DNA of 64,000 nucleotides from Bombardia bombarda (lineage: Eukaryota > Ascomycota > Sordariomycetes > Sordariales > Lasiosphaeriaceae). Positions 22,879-35,938 of the stretch are shown here, one piece after another. The stretch spans positions 558,001-622,000 of the forward strand of contig JAULSR010000001.1 of assembly GCA_030512295.1 (NCBI GenBank). The letters run 5' to 3'. Numbering within the stretch: the stretch's first letter is position 1; each line of letters opens with the position of its first letter. The notes under the pieces were generated by a model that was not told the DNA's origin, did not search any database, and saw only the letters and a program-made list of their open reading frames with translations. The translations under genes and the position numbers were made by a program.

Positions 22879-25800
22879 GTTGAACGAGGTGGAGATGTGT
22901 AAGGCTCGAGAGGACAGACCGTCTTGACAACCCACAGTGATGAGGCGAGACAAACTGTCGAGCACCACAGCCTTGTCAAGGCAGGATCTGAGCAGGACTA
23001 GAAGAAGCTGAGTGACCAGCTAGGATGAAGAAGGTTTGTGTCCCTCTGCCAGTAACCGTGTCAACGAACGGCCTTGGATGAGTCAATGGGGATGGCTAGC
23101 AGGAGTAGACGAGCAAACTGGAGGACAATGAAAAAGTGGGTGTTTCGGGAAGAAATGGATTGGCAGGCGGATGGCGAGGTAAATTGTATTTATCCAGTCG
23201 TCTCTACGAGGCTTCAAAGATGTAAAGCGCTCTCTGTCGCACAGCTGGCCTACCATCGATCAGATGCGGGCGTTTCGTTTCGACGGGGGAAACATGGGCA
23301 TGGTACGAGAAACATTTAGGTCGACATGCGAGCCAAGCTGCACACCCTGACCCTGCACACCAGATGGGAGATGGTGGGATGGGGAGGTGGTGCTGCTTGT
23401 GGTGCTTCTGTTTTGGGGGAGACAGGGGTCTGCATGGGCGTCCAGGTTGAACGGGGGGTGGCACCCACGCCAAAGATCCAACTCACTCACCCACACTGAT
23501 GCCGCATGCCCCCGTCGTGAATGGTGACGACTTTTAACCCACCAGGATCAACGGTGTGGGATTCAAGGTCGCAGGGGTGAGTCCTCTGGTGGGAGACAGA
23601 TGGGGTTTCTGATACAATATCGAATGGCACTGCCGCACCGACGCCGGCTTGTCTCAGCGAGTGGATTTTCGGCGTACGAAAACGGGACCTGTGCACTGCG
23701 TGACGAATCCGTCGACCTTGCCTGTAGCACGCCGAGACGCACGCTAAAATGTGTGCTGTGAGGGAGATCTTCTCCCCGATTAGCGGGCTTCTGGTGGGCT
23801 GGGCTGAGTAGCTGCCCATCAAGACGACCCAACGTGATCGGCCACGGCCTGTTGTAGTATAGGTAGCTGGTGAGTTACAGCAGAGTCTGCTCTCTCTGCA
23901 TGGATGCACTATAAGCCCCATGCGGGCAACTGCAAGCGGACGGTTGACGGTTGGGGTCAACGGCAGGCTAGGTCTGAGGAACTGACCAGGGAATAATAGG
24001 AGTCGTCGTGAGAATTTTGGTATTGAGCCTGCTGGCTGGCTACCACGGACAGACTGTTTGTGTATGTACATACGCCCGGCTGTCGAGTGAGTCCAGTAAT
24101 CCAAGGTCATCTGGAGATGTAAGGATTGACGATTGGCTGAGCGTGTGTCTAGACGGGCATGGTGGCTTCGCGACTTGGCCAGCCTCGTTCCATCCCTCCC
24201 TGGTCGGGCATAACAACACTCGAACTGGCCTTGCAGAGCACCATGTTCGTCAAGGTCCACCGTGCCAGGAGTCAAGATCCATCGCAATCGGTGATGCGCG
24301 CTTGAAATTTCCAGTGCGCTGACCTGATCGGCGGCAGCAAAATCCCACCTATGGAGGGAGCACGTTGTCGGCAGGCAAATTCATTCCTTGAACATGCTCG
24401 ACTTGCTATGTGGCTAAGGTGCCGTTTTGCCTGCGAGCGAAGAAAGAAAACAGAAAACGTCGACTGGAGCGAATTCGGCCTATGCTCAGACTATGTGAGA
24501 CCCGAACCGTCATGTGTTGCCAGATGGGAGTGCGGGTAGAAATTCATGGGGTATCGCGGAAGACAGCCGCCTGTTTACGCTTGCGACACTGGCTCGACTG
24601 GATCTGAATACACAGTAGACCTCTTAGCAAAACAATCCGATTTCCTTTGCTGCGGCGGGTCCTATTGGAATTCCGTTCTGAGTGGCCAAGTGCTGACAAC
24701 TGGTTGGGTGGCTCCCCCCTACCAATGCGCTGGCTAGCGCTTCCGAGAGTGACGGGGCGGCACTAAGCCAAGATGCTGGGGGAGCTGGGGCCCGTGGGAT
24801 GGACCTGTGGTGTGGTGTGGTGGTGGTTGAGTAAGCTGACCCCCCCCGGAATCAAAACTGTTTGTTTATGTCCAGATTGCCACGAGAGGGCGACTGGAGG
24901 TTGAGTGGTCAGAAAGTTCCGTCGGTGCATCGAAAAGGGTGTGTACGAAGAAAACAAAAACACCAAGGCCAGGTCTAGGCTGGAATCACCATTGCTGCAC
25001 CTTTGACGCCAAGATGCGACTGCCCGTTTAGTCGTCATTGCTACCCAAGTTCCATGTTGGGCTGTAGGCTGCTCTTTCCCTCCCTCTCAGTCGCTCCTCA
25101 CCGTCTGTGTCTCTCCTGCCCCGCCAACCCACCAACACCTGTCTCGTGCCTTCCATAACAGTTAACAGTAAGGTATGTACTTTACCTACCTGAGGGATTT
25201 GTCCTTCTTAAACTCTTGCTTCATCTATCCTTCTTCTTTTCCGGACCGATCTTTCGTTCTACGTATGCACGCATCAATGATGGCGCGTTCTGCAATTGCA
25301 TCCGACAAGAAATGATCAAAAGTGACAGCAGCGCGTGCCTGTCCCTAGGTCTAGCATTGGGCATTAGCTCCTGCCAACCCACTCTGGATTGGGAAACTTA
25401 CCACCTCAAACATCTCCCAGGTCATCTCGATCAAAGTCACAGTGCTAAAAGGCAGCTCTACACCACACCCACACCACCATAAAGTTCTTCGCTCCAGCCA
25501 CGCTGGCCCCGCTTGCCGCTTCTGCTGGCTGTCCATCCATCGCTCTCGGCAGGATGGAACTGTGGCAGACGCTTCCTTGTCAGTCATTTGTCCGAGGCGA
25601 TGATGCGTCGTTGCATGCTGCTCCAGTAGATTTTTCCTGCAAACTACACTAAATATGCAGCAGGGGTGTGGTGTTTGCTACCATTGGGAATCTGCTGGAC
25701 GTGCGTGCGTTGGCTTCGCTGTCAATGGAAGGAATCTCTCTTCGCTGCGAGACCTATCACAACCGGCCTTGTAATTGGGTCCAGGGCGGTGAGAAAAGTG

Positions 25801-28800
25801 AGGCGACCGCCTGCCGGAACCTCGACTGGCCAAAAACAGATCAAGAAGACTGCAATGGGCGGGCGTTCTCGGGCGCGGCAATGGGGCCACCGGCACCGGG
25901 CAATCTTCCCTCCAAATCGCATGGAACCTCGTCTGGGACTCTGGGTGCCATCTCACGACGCCTCTCATCCGCCGCCGCCGCCGCCGCCATAGCTCAGCAT
26001 AGGTAAGGTATGTATGTACTGGCCCATTGGCAGGACTCGCAGTGGATGCCTAATGGTCCTTGGCACTATCCTCGGAGTTTGGGCTCCAATCTCCCACATC
26101 TTTCCAGGCGGCCCTGACCTGGCTTTGGCTTTCTGGCGCATACACTTCACAAGCAATAACAGGACTTGATGAGCTGTCATCCAATGCAATGCTCTGCAAC
26201 AGACGCCATATGCTTCTAGATGGCCATCCTGACCGACGAGGTTTTATTGCTGTACATGCTGGCGCCGGTCAGCAGCCTCACCGATCCCCCATTCACCTCG
26301 GGCCGCATACCGCGTATGTGTATCTATCCGATATCATATTCATCTGATTACGAAGTACATGGATGCAACAGATTACGTGCAGCAGAGCAAACAACGCATA
26401 GTCTTCCTTAGTCTCTATTGCCTCGTCCATTGCCATCGACTGGTAGTCTGGCACCGCCTGATGGCTTCAGTGGACTTCAGAACCCCCTCTCACCCGCATG
26501 ATATCGCTGCAAGTCATTTCTGGCGGAAGATGAGCTAGCTGTCTGTTTGGCAGGTTTGTCTCAGACGGTGGGACACCCCCGATATTATCAACGCGAAGCT
26601 CTGCGTCAAAAGAACGCCCAACGCAAATTTTGTCGAATAATGCCTTGCTTGCTGGCAAGTGTCTGCACAGAACAGTCATTGCTCTGAGTAATCCAGAGCC
26701 GCTTTCCGAGTTCTATAGTCTTGTTACCCCAGATCAGCCCCCACTGACACACCATCCACCACCTTACCTCAATTTCGACTCTTGGACACCACGCTCACAC
26801 TTGGCCTAGCAGTCTTTAGGCTTGACATCATATGACTTGTCGCGCTAACCCAAAGCTTCATCCTAGTCTGATGTCCATATAACAAACTTGTAAGGGTCGC
26901 ACGGGCACCTGGGATGCCATACGGTACCGGGGCATGACCCGTGACATTCGCGGCCGCTCCGATGGTTGAGCGACCCACTTCTGCCCGGCCAAATCGCCGG
27001 AGGAAATAACAGTTTTGGGTTTATGAATCGGTGCCGTTCCCGATCTGGTCTTGGCTCCGCCGGCTTCACCCGGAACATCCGGCGCACCCTATGTTCAACG
27101 TGGTGTCCGGGATATCTAGGAGCGAAGGATTCCCGAACTCGACCACTGTTTGGTTCAGCTGAAATCTGTGTCCCTCGCGTCAACCCAAGTTGGGGATACA
27201 GACCGTCTGCATGATCCTAAAATACCATTGGCTCCAGACAGGGGTCTCAGTCATACCCGATACAACGCGAAATAACCGCCAGTTGAAGCGACCTGCAACC
27301 TAGCGGGTGAGTGGCCTTCCCCATATAACTCGGTCACGTTTTGAACGGGGCCCTTGTCACACCGGTGCACTGCATTGTGTGTGTGTGTGCTCAGTGCAGC
27401 TTCGGCTTCGTGCCGTGGATGAGAATATGCAGATCTCGGCCTGGACCCTCAGCAATAGGGGCCTACCCGCCGCTTGCTTGGCGTGGATCTTTCTTGGAGA
27501 GCCCAGCCACCATATGTTGTCGATATGCAGGGGGAGGTTGAATATCAATATCCCACAGACCCCAGGATTGCGACAGCAGTGCATACTTTATTAGACGGCC
27601 GTTTTTTTTCCTCAAGACATCTGCCGTTGGTGGTACTGCAGAGGGAAATTGCCTAGAAGGCAGCATGGCAATCTCTTTCCTGGGATAGCCAGCCAAGAGA
27701 GATCCGGGTCGTTAGACAATGTCTTGACGAACGTGCCAGCCACCTGCAAAGTGCTTGTCAAGAGAGATTGTTGCCGGAAATTCCACACCTGTTACTCTAT
27801 CCTGGATGGTAGTACTCCTCACGCATGAGAGCATTGATGGTGGCGTCGTACGTACAGTCTCAAATATTCCAGACGGCAGACGAGAACCCCCACCTACTCG
27901 TCGACGGATTTTCTTTCCTCGTGTCGCTTGAAAAGGAAGGCGTCGGGACGGGCCGGAACTCGATTACATAGATCAGGAGTCTGTTTGGCTAAATTGTTTG
28001 CGGCAAGGGACACCTCGGGCATCGATGTCCGGCCGAAAGGGGGCAGCCGCGCGACAAGTACGGACAGCGTGTAATGACCCCACAAAGAATCCTCATCTGG
28101 TGATGCACAAGAACGGTGCAGGTATAGGCCATATCAGCCGCCCTAGCCTGTCTCTTTGGCAGACGAGGGAGCTAATTTCTCCAGCGGACCTGTGGATTTC
28201 AAGTATGGAGGCGGGAAGGTGGGAAGCAGAAGGACCAGATGTAGGTAAGATGGGACATGGTGCTATTGTTGACTCATCTCCGTGACATTGTAAGTCTCAG
28301 ACATCAATTATCAACGATGTCGACAGTGGGACTGGGGTGAGAGGCAGAGGATATTGACAGCAAGCTCGGCATCGATGATTACCGAGCGATTGAAGAGACA
28401 GAGGTCAATATCTTGATGATGGTGCATGCCCCTTGAGAGACTGATTGGATGACCAGGCTCGAGCCAGGTAAAGAATCCACCATAAATGGTTAACCCCACA
28501 CTTGTGGGAGAATGGCGTGTGCATCGCACGACTAGCTCCTTCCGTGTTGCATTTATTGACACGATTTCGTGAGGATACTAGCAGGGAGAAGGCAAGTCGG
28601 ATGACTGATGGTGGCTGGCGTCAAATTGTTGACACCTGGGACAATGCCATCGTGCGTTACCGGCCAGGTAAGCATGGCTGTCAAAATCCAGAACGACTGA
28701 AGAGCAGTGCTGAATCCTCAGGAAGAACAGGGAACGGCGAGTCCGCGGTTGACGATTTATGAGCAGACGATGAAAGAAATATGAAATCGTGAGTTAGCGC

Positions 28801-29208
28801 TATAAGACGTATAAGACAAACAGTTAATTGTTGTTTAAGCAAGGAGACCGCAAGGTGTAGTCAAAGTTCCAGGTTGCTGATTCCCACTTTATACCGAGGT
28901 GAGTGGACCAAGCTCTGTTTTAGCCAAGCAAGCGTCAGCAAGCCTTCCTCACTCGTTCCCGGTAGAGCCAGCCAACCCCTGCAAGATGACATAATCGGCG
29001 GCAAGCTGGCACGGATGGTCGGGGAAACAGGCGATAAGGCCAGCGTGGAGCTTATCCGACCTTTGAACTGCGACAGAGCATTCAATCATTGGACGTCGTT
29101 GGCCCTTTTCCGTCATCAACAGACAGCTGTCCACTCGGTCCACTCGATTTCATCAGTCGTTGCCTTTTATCGAACTGCATGTGAGGCAGCAATGCCATCA
29201 GCGGCACA
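22879..29208. other. Long gene-poor region upstream of the C2H2 gene
   Basis: About 6.3 kb in which I find no gene with an ATG, family motif or sensible splicing; the longest frames start at TTG or are compositionally random. It includes a CCG-repeat (25969-25988) and several AT-rich and T-rich stretches. It is probably an extended promoter/5' leader of the C2H2 gene plus the Yos9 promoter at the right end. Unrecognised non-coding RNA or short multi-exon genes cannot be excluded. Confidence 0.5.
25969..25988 (+). repeat. (CCG)n microsatellite
   Basis: About six and a half CCG units in otherwise unannotated spacer. Confidence 0.85.
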
Positions 29209-30933
29209 ATGCGCCGTTTCAATCTGCTTCTTGTAGCTTCAGTGCTGCAGCTCTGCGGAGCACGACAGCACAGCTTCAGCGTCTATGACGATCTGCTAGC
29301 GCATCCCCAATTCGAAGTCGTCTTCTCCGACGCCTACATCCACGAATCCGAAGCCCTCGCACTACTCGAATCGTCGACCAAGGATCCGAGCTCTACATAC
29401 GCGGCCGACTTCTCCTCTCAGACAGACCTCGCTGGCAACGTGCGCGAGTCCGCAGCTGTCGACGCAGGGGCTGCCTCGAGAAGCAGCTATGACGGCGATA
29501 ATGGCGCCGAAATCGATGACAACAGCCATCAGGTCTCCGAGACCTTTGAGATTATCAACACACCTCCAACGAGATATCTGTGTTCCGTCCCCGTCATCGC
29601 GCCACCCCCCGCCCTGAACCAGACGGCCAACGAGCTAGCCAAAGCGGAGGAGGCCCGCGAGCTCAGCAGGGCATACACCAAGGGCTGGGAGCTGTTGCGC
29701 GGCCTGGAGGGCGAATGCCTCTACTTTGTCTTTGGCTGGTGGAGCTACACCTTTTGCTACGGCAAGAGCATTGTGCAGTTCCACGCCCTCCCAAGCGGGA
29801 TCAAGGGCACCCCACCGGTGCGCGACCCGACCAGCGAGGAATACGTGCTGGGCACGGCACTTGCACCACCCCAGACCACGACAAAATCGACAAACTCACG
29901 GCCCAACAGCAGCCAGGACCAAAAGCAGGCCGGCGCCGTGGGACAGCCTGCCGCGCAAGCAGCAGCAGCACCTGGCGAGGACGCCGCCAACAGCATCGCG
30001 CCGCCCAACACGGAGCTCCAGGTCAAGGGCGACCAGCGCTATCTTGTGCAGCGCCTCGAGGGCGGCAGCATCTGCGACCTGACGGGCCGCCCGCGCACCA
30101 TCGAGGTGCAGTACCACTGCCACCCGGGCGCCCTCTTTGACCGCATCGGCTGGATCAAGGAGGTCACGACATGCACGTACCTCATGCTGGTGCAGACGCC
30201 CCGGCTCTGCGAAGACGTCGCGTTTCTTCCACCCAAGGAGACGCGCGCGCATCCCATCAGCTGCCGGCCCATTGTCAACAGTGAGGAGGAGGCCGCCCTC
30301 TACAGTGGACGGCAGGCGACGATCGAGGCCATGGAGTCCAAGGCTGCCGCCGCCGCCGTAGGCACACAGCAGGCCAAGTCTAAGGATGCGAATCCTACTA
30401 ACCCGTTTACGGGCATGACGATTGGGGGTGTCGTCGTTGGCGGGCGCGCGGTGTTGGGGTCGGGCGAGGACGACAAGCCGGTGGCTAAGATTCAGCCCCC
30501 GCGCCAGCTCGCGCAGACCAAGAAGGCGGTCAGCTTCGTGCCGCTCGTTGACACGTTCTTGGGCGAGCTGAATAAGGAGATCAAGAAGAAGGGTGGCCCA
30601 CTGACACAGGAGGATATCGATGGTATGGAGGTGGATCCCGAGACGCTGGAGGAGCTGCGCAAGGAGCTGGAGAGAATCGCAAAGGATATGAATTGGGATC
30701 TTGATGCGTCTGAGGTGTCGGGGCGGCAGGTGTTGGAGTTTTTTGCGGTTGAGACGGAGGAGGGGGATGAGGAGGCGGAGGGTGGTGGAAAGGGGAAAGT
30801 GGTGAAGGCGCAAAAGGCGAAGAGTGACGGTGATGCGAAGGGGAAGGGTGGAAAGGATGGACAGGACAAGCAGGTGGAGGGGGAGGACGAACAGCAAGGG
30901 TCAGAGGAGGTCTTCTTCAAGGAGGAACTGTAA
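29209..30933 (+). CDS. YOS9: Yos9/OS-9-like ER lectin of glycoprotein ERAD
   Basis: 574 residues, no intron, from ATG 29209. A signal peptide (about residues 1-18, FNLLLVASVLQLCGA) directs it to the ER. The MRH (mannose-6-phosphate receptor homology) domain runs from CSVPVIAPP (about 124) to LCEDVAF (about 336). It shows the double-Trp GWWSYTFC, Gln in KSIVQFH, Arg in CDLTGRPRT, Glu in IKEVTTC and Tyr in TYLMLVQ, the glycan-binding Q-R-E-Y set of OS-9/Yos9. The protein reads trimmed N-glycans and hands misfolded glycoproteins to the Hrd1 ligase. A low-complexity Gln/Ala/Pro insert interrupts the MRH domain. The tail is charged and coiled-coil-like and ends FKEEL, a KDEL/HDEL-type retrieval signal variant. 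Identification is strong. Confidence 0.93.
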   Translation: MRRFNLLLVASVLQLCGARQHSFSVYDDLLAHPQFEVVFSDAYIHESEALALLESSTKDPSSTYAADFSSQTDLAGNVRESAAVDAGAASRSSYDGDNGAEIDDNSHQVSETFEIINTPPTRYLCSVPVIAPPPALNQTANELAKAEEARELSRAYTKGWELLRGLEGECLYFVFGWWSYTFCYGKSIVQFHALPSGIKGTPPVRDPTSEEYVLGTALAPPQTTTKSTNSRPNSSQDQKQAGAVGQPAAQAAAAPGEDAANSIAPPNTELQVKGDQRYLVQRLEGGSICDLTGRPRTIEVQYHCHPGALFDRIGWIKEVTTCTYLMLVQTPRLCEDVAFLPPKETRAHPISCRPIVNSEEEAALYSGRQATIEAMESKAAAAAVGTQQAKSKDANPTNPFTGMTIGGVVVGGRAVLGSGEDDKPVAKIQPPRQLAQTKKAVSFVPLVDTFLGELNKEIKKKGGPLTQEDIDGMEVDPETLEELRKELERIAKDMNWDLDASEVSGRQVLEFFAVETEEGDEEAEGGGKGKVVKAQKAKSDGDAKGKGGKDGQDKQVEGEDEQQGSEEVFFKEEL

Positions 30934-33509
30934 ATGGATACACATGTTTAGACGTGGGGCAAATTATGGGAATAATGTTATTGACTGCATTGCACTGCAC
31001 TGCACTAGCATAGATGATTCTAAGCGTTGATTAAATTCAAATTCAATGTCCATCAAATTTTACTAGTAGGATCTATGTGCTCCTATCTAAGGTGCGGCAG
31101 AATCGCGACCCCAAGGTTCACGATGCAATGAGTGTGAGTCACTGGATTGAGGCCTCAAGCGGGCCTATCCTCTCACCTTCACGACAGGGGAGCAGAGAGG
31201 GACGAGCGGACGGGAATCTGAGGGGGGGTGGGGGGTGTTATACTTGCGCGAAGACGGTGCTTTCCGCTTCAATTTCCATGTCGTAGGAAGGAGCGTTTTG
31301 TGGCGGCCTGATAATGCCACAGTGTGTCTCTCGTTCTTTCCTCCCTTTTGCTTCAATGGTGGCTGAGGCAGCTAACTTACAGCAAGTCACGCAAGACGTA
31401 ATCCAAGATCAAAAGCAAGATGAAATGGAAAGAGCAACGCTGAAGGTAGTGCTCTCCTGCCGTTGTCGAATTGCAAAAACCTCTTTTAGTTCCTTGCTTG
31501 GGCCAACTCCAAGTTGTGCTTCGGTAGGTTGCTGAGGTTGTCATTCATTTGCTCTGACCTCCCTTGGCTCTTGGGTCACTAACCTCGACGCGGCGCAAAT
31601 CCGATTGGTCAATCCCTCTAACTCCAAATCCCACCAAACTTTCGAGAATATACCCAGAACCTGACTTTGGAAAGCTGGGACAATTAATCACAGCCTACTA
31701 ATCAACATTTGGTCTTCATCTTGATCCCTTCTGGAACTTATTCCAGCTGAGCACAGCCTTAAATCAGGGACAAGGTTCCGGGGCAACAGGAGTGCTTGCC
31801 GCCTGCCAGCTGTTGGACAAACCCCCACTCAAACCCCCACTTACAGCACGCATCCACCTTTCTGTGTCCCTGCAGGAACCAGCGAAATGACGTTCACCTT
31901 CCCCCTGACCATGACCATGTCCCTGCCCGGCAATGAAGAGGTCCTCGTATCTCTCCGCCTGGGTACAACTTCCGCGAGACCCTTGCCCCGATTTGCAGGT
32001 GGTCTGGAGATTTCGCACTTTCCCTGCTTTCCCTGCTTCTTCTCTCCCTGCTTGTTATTTCTCGGGGCGCTGGCCGGGGACCTTGCCGGGGAGTGGACAG
32101 CCAACCAAATGCTCTGGGGCCGAATCCGGAGGGTTAGGTCTGTCCAGTCCAGGATCCAAAGAGGGATCAACTGGGATCGCCGAGATGCACCTTGTTGGGG
32201 GTGATGTTCTATTTCAGTGGCCGTATTGGTGTGCAGATGCAGTGAGGAATTGGCGATGGAAGCACTAGCAAGAGGAAGCAATTCAGGTTTTGTGAGCAGT
32301 AGGGATGGGGTTTTGGTACGGTGTGTGAGGGGTGGGATGGGTTGCCAGTTTTGATCCCTGTGGGAGTTGACAGCTCAATAACAATCACACCAAAGTGAGA
32401 CTTCATCTTTTTTTGTGAAAGGTATAAAATTTCTAGACTTGTGATTCTGGAGTAGATTGCCTGCTCGAGTTTCCAGTTCTTCACCAATGCCATCTCCCGC
32501 TCAAGCAGCACGCAGCAAGAGCAGTTCATCATGTCTTCATGTCCACCGGGGAAACCTTAATTTAACGACAGGCCCCCATGGTTTTGATCTCATGGAATGC
32601 CCCTGGGGATATGCCCTAAGACTTGGCGTGCGCTAGCACGTATTCAACTAGCAAGACACCTAGCAGGCTAGCAGGGCACTCGGGGCAGGCAGGGCATGGG
32701 GGATGCAGATGGGCTGGGCATGCGTCATTTGGATGATCATGTAATCGCAAAACGAGATTTTTCTTGGGATCCCCTGGGGTGCTTTCATTGTTGCCCTTCG
32801 TAATGAAATTGGCATCCTATCTTTACCGTATCAAGTCATCAATTGGGTAGACCCGAACAAAAAGCAAAACGTTGCGGCATCGGGTGGGGATTGTTGGGAT
32901 CGTGGCAGCTCTTTCCCTGGCTGTTGCTCGTTGCTCTTACTGGTCTAAATAACCCAAGGCGGAAAGAGGGAGGAGCTGCACCGACCGTACCTGCCCAAGA
33001 CGCCACCAAGGCACGACAAACCAGGAAGGCGCTGCCCCTGTGCAAGCTTCGCGGCTCCGCAAGGTGGCAGGCGCGGGCCCTCATCCGCAGCGCGAGTCCC
33101 GGTGTGCGCTGGAGCCATTGACTGCTCGCACGCCTTGGTAGAAGTTGGCAACTTGGAAGCGACTACCCAAGTACGACGTTAGCAGGGCGGGGAGGAGTGG
33201 AGGAGGGGGGAAGCAAGAGCGAACCTGGGCTCGCCTTAATTCCGTCAGCTACCTACCTCAAGGTACCCAAAGATTGCGGGGTGCGTCGCTGGCTTAGTTT
33301 AGAACGACATCATCGTACACATCTTGTGCAGAAACTCGAACGACGTCAAGACATCATCCCCAACAAGTTTACGTCAGTGTTTAGAGTTGGCGTCAGCATC
33401 AACATCAACATCAGCACAACGCCAGCACTGGCCCAGTACCTACTTTTACCTGCACAACTTTATTCCTACAACAATTGACCCATTTATCGAGGGCATCGAG
33501 TCGCGAGGA
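30934..33509. other. Intergenic region, no gene recognised
   Basis: About 2.6 kb between Yos9 and the Zn2Cys6 gene. Open frames here are short, start at non-ATG codons or are random in composition. The right end, with CAACATCAACATCA-type repeats near 33400, is the probable 5' UTR of the downstream gene. Confidence 0.5.
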
Positions 33510-35938
33510 ATGTGGCTGCGTCGCGGCGGGGGGTCAAAACCCGAGGACGATGAGAATTTCACAGCTACTTCCTCACGTGCCGCATCCTCCTCGGACAGGA
33601 ACCTCAAACTCGATAAAACCCCTACCAGCGATGATGGGCCTGGCGTGGAGGCGCTGAAGCGGATCGTCTGTGACCATTGCCGGCGAAGAAGTATGTCCAT
33701 TGCCCCATGCCAACTGATACAACAAAACAACTGACAACGTTTTTTCTTCCTCCAACAGGAATTCGTTGTGACTACCAGTCTCCTTGCGCGCAATGTCGCG
33801 ATGCCAAGCTCACATGCAAGAGAGACCATGTCCCCCGAAAGAGAGGCCCAAAACGCGGCAGTGGCCGTGTCATAAAAGAGCTGCGGGCCCAAGAGCCCAA
33901 GAGTCGTGAGAGTAGTGCCGAGTAAGTTCCAGTTGCAGCCCATCTTATGAGGTCCGTCATGCATACTAACCCTCTTCTACAGACCCGATATAGAAACCGA
34001 TGATGGGCCTCGCTCTGCTGTCACCTCGGGCCCCTCATCACCCCAAGACATTTCGTGGGCAAAAGTGGTGGCCTCAGACCCTGTTATGAGGAAGGCGCCC
34101 GAGTCTGGCGGCGGCAGCGTCGGCGGTGCCTTTGCCACCGGTCAGTATGGACCAACAAGTAGAAGCTATCACTACCTAGTCCCACAATGCGTGGAGCTTT
34201 ATCAAGAACACATATATCCCATAATGCCCCTTTTCAATATGCCGAACATCCAAAAGATGGTCCTTCGTCCGTTAGCACCTTCTGAGAAGACTTTTGTATA
34301 CGCTCTCTCAGCCCTGACTTGTTTTCACATGTCTGGACAGAGTCTGCAGCAAGCTGTGCAGGCACCAGACTCGTGGGAAAGTGCCGGCCGTTTCTTCTTG
34401 GAAGAGTGCATATTGACACGACAGTCTTACGACTTTGTCCAGCATTTATCTCTTGATGCCGTCATTTCATCCTTTTGGTTGTCGACGTCCTTCTTTGAGA
34501 TCAACCAGTCTCGGAAGTCTTGGTATTATTTACGAGAGGCCCTGACATTAGCTCTAGAGTTAGGCCTCCATGATGACTCTACGTACAGCGGACTCAGCGC
34601 AGAGGAGACTCTCTGTCGCCAGCGAGTTTTCTGGCAGTTGTTCGTTACCGAACGGTGAGACCCCACATACCTAGGCTGGCTCACTTTTCTCGACATATTG
34701 AACGCTCATCTGACAACGCACCCAGCTCGTTTGCAATCCTCCGCAATAAGCCAATCACTTTTAAAAAGACGCCCAGGCTACCAACACGCCGCCACGCATT
34801 CGAGGCGCCAGACATCCACTCGGGCTTTTTACAGCTCATTTCATGCTACGTCCACCTTGACGAGTCCTTTGTCACAGCTTGGAACGACGGCTCCGACCCA
34901 CGAGTCAGCGCTGCTACATATCTTGCTCTTCAGCAGCTCCTCGCCCGACCACCAGCTTTTCTCTCGCCTTCCACGCCGGGTACCCCGCCGCCTGATGATA
35001 CCGGTGGGGGGGTCTCGTCAGCACGTCCATCATCAAGTGCTGACGGTGGCGGCCAGTCCACCCAATATTCACCACGACAAGGCGAGACGACAACAGACAT
35101 ACAAAAGGCCGACCTTCTCATCACGCAACAGTGGCTGCGTATCATTGTATGGGTGAGCTCCTTCCGCCAGGGCCTCCTCAGCTGGGGCGCCTCGCACGAG
35201 AGCATGCGCTTCTCGTTTCCCCTCGCCATCGCCCAGCGGACAACCTCCATCCTGCAGTCACTGCCTCCGGCGGCCATCGAGGTGCACGGCATGGGCATCT
35301 TTGAGAAGATCTTTGAGATTGGGACATGGTGCATCAGTGTCCTGAACTCGTATGACAGTGCCACGGCTGCAGGGAACCCCATGGTCGATAGCCTCCCAGA
35401 CATGAGTATTTTTGGGGTGGGTAGAAAGGGTGGCGTGACGATGGACCCGTTGGAGTTCTTTGTCAAGACTCTGAGCGCGAGTCCAAACAGCCGGACACAG
35501 TTTGCCGAGAGGCTGCTGTTGTTTGCGAGCGAGCGGCCCGGGGGCATGAAGATGGCCTTGTCGCCGGGCTTGCAGATTCCAACTCACTGTATGAGGGTGC
35601 CGTCGCCGTCGAGTATGATGGGCGGAGTGATGCCGGAAGTGTGGAAGACAGGTGGCGATGATATACACATGGGTGGTGGTGATGCTGGTGTTGCCAGTCC
35701 CAGAAGGGTAAGGCAGACTGGCAGTCCGCCGCTCAGTGTAGTTCAACAGCGGCAGCTAGTGCGGCAGAACCTTTTGCAGAAGCCACAACGTGAGTGGATG
35801 ATGGATAATAGTAATCGTGTAGGCTTGGCAAAGCAGTCGGCTATTAGTGTTGGAGATAATATGGTATTATGTCAGGAGGATGAGGGAGGTGGGGATAGGG
35901 ATGGGGATAGAGATGACGATTGCGGGCCAACTGGATAG
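33510..35938 (+). CDS. Zn2Cys6 transcription factor with fungal-specific regulatory domain
   Basis: Four exons: 33510-33690, 33759-33921, 33983-34654 and 34726-35938. Introns are 68, 61 and 71 nt; the first two donors are GTATGT and GTAAGT. The product has 742 residues. The zinc cluster spans C54-x2-C57-x6-C64-x5-C70-x2-C73-x6-C80 and is split by intron 1 right after CRRR. It is followed by a basic linker VPRKRGPKRGSGR. The middle region (YHYLVPQCVELYQEHIYPIMPLFN ... ECILTRQSYDF ... YYLREALTLALELGLHDD ... RQRVFWQLFVTERSFAILRNKPITF) is the fungal transcription factor domain, most reminiscent of AmyR/MalR/LacR-type carbon-source regulators. A Ser/Pro/Gly-rich insert sits near residues 430-470, and the tail is acidic. 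Target pathway unknown; no cluster partner is evident beside it. Confidence 0.88.

Noticed and set aside
23487..24287. 266-codon open frame on the minus strand
   Set aside because: It opens with TTG, has no recognisable motif and random-like composition, and lies in the gene-poor spacer.
29896..30897. 333-codon frame antisense to Yos9
   Set aside because: Leu/Arg/His-rich mirror of the Yos9 reading frame with no domain of its own.
31841..32281. 146-codon minus-strand frame between Yos9 and the Zn2Cys6 gene
   Set aside because: No motif, no credible splice context, random-like composition.
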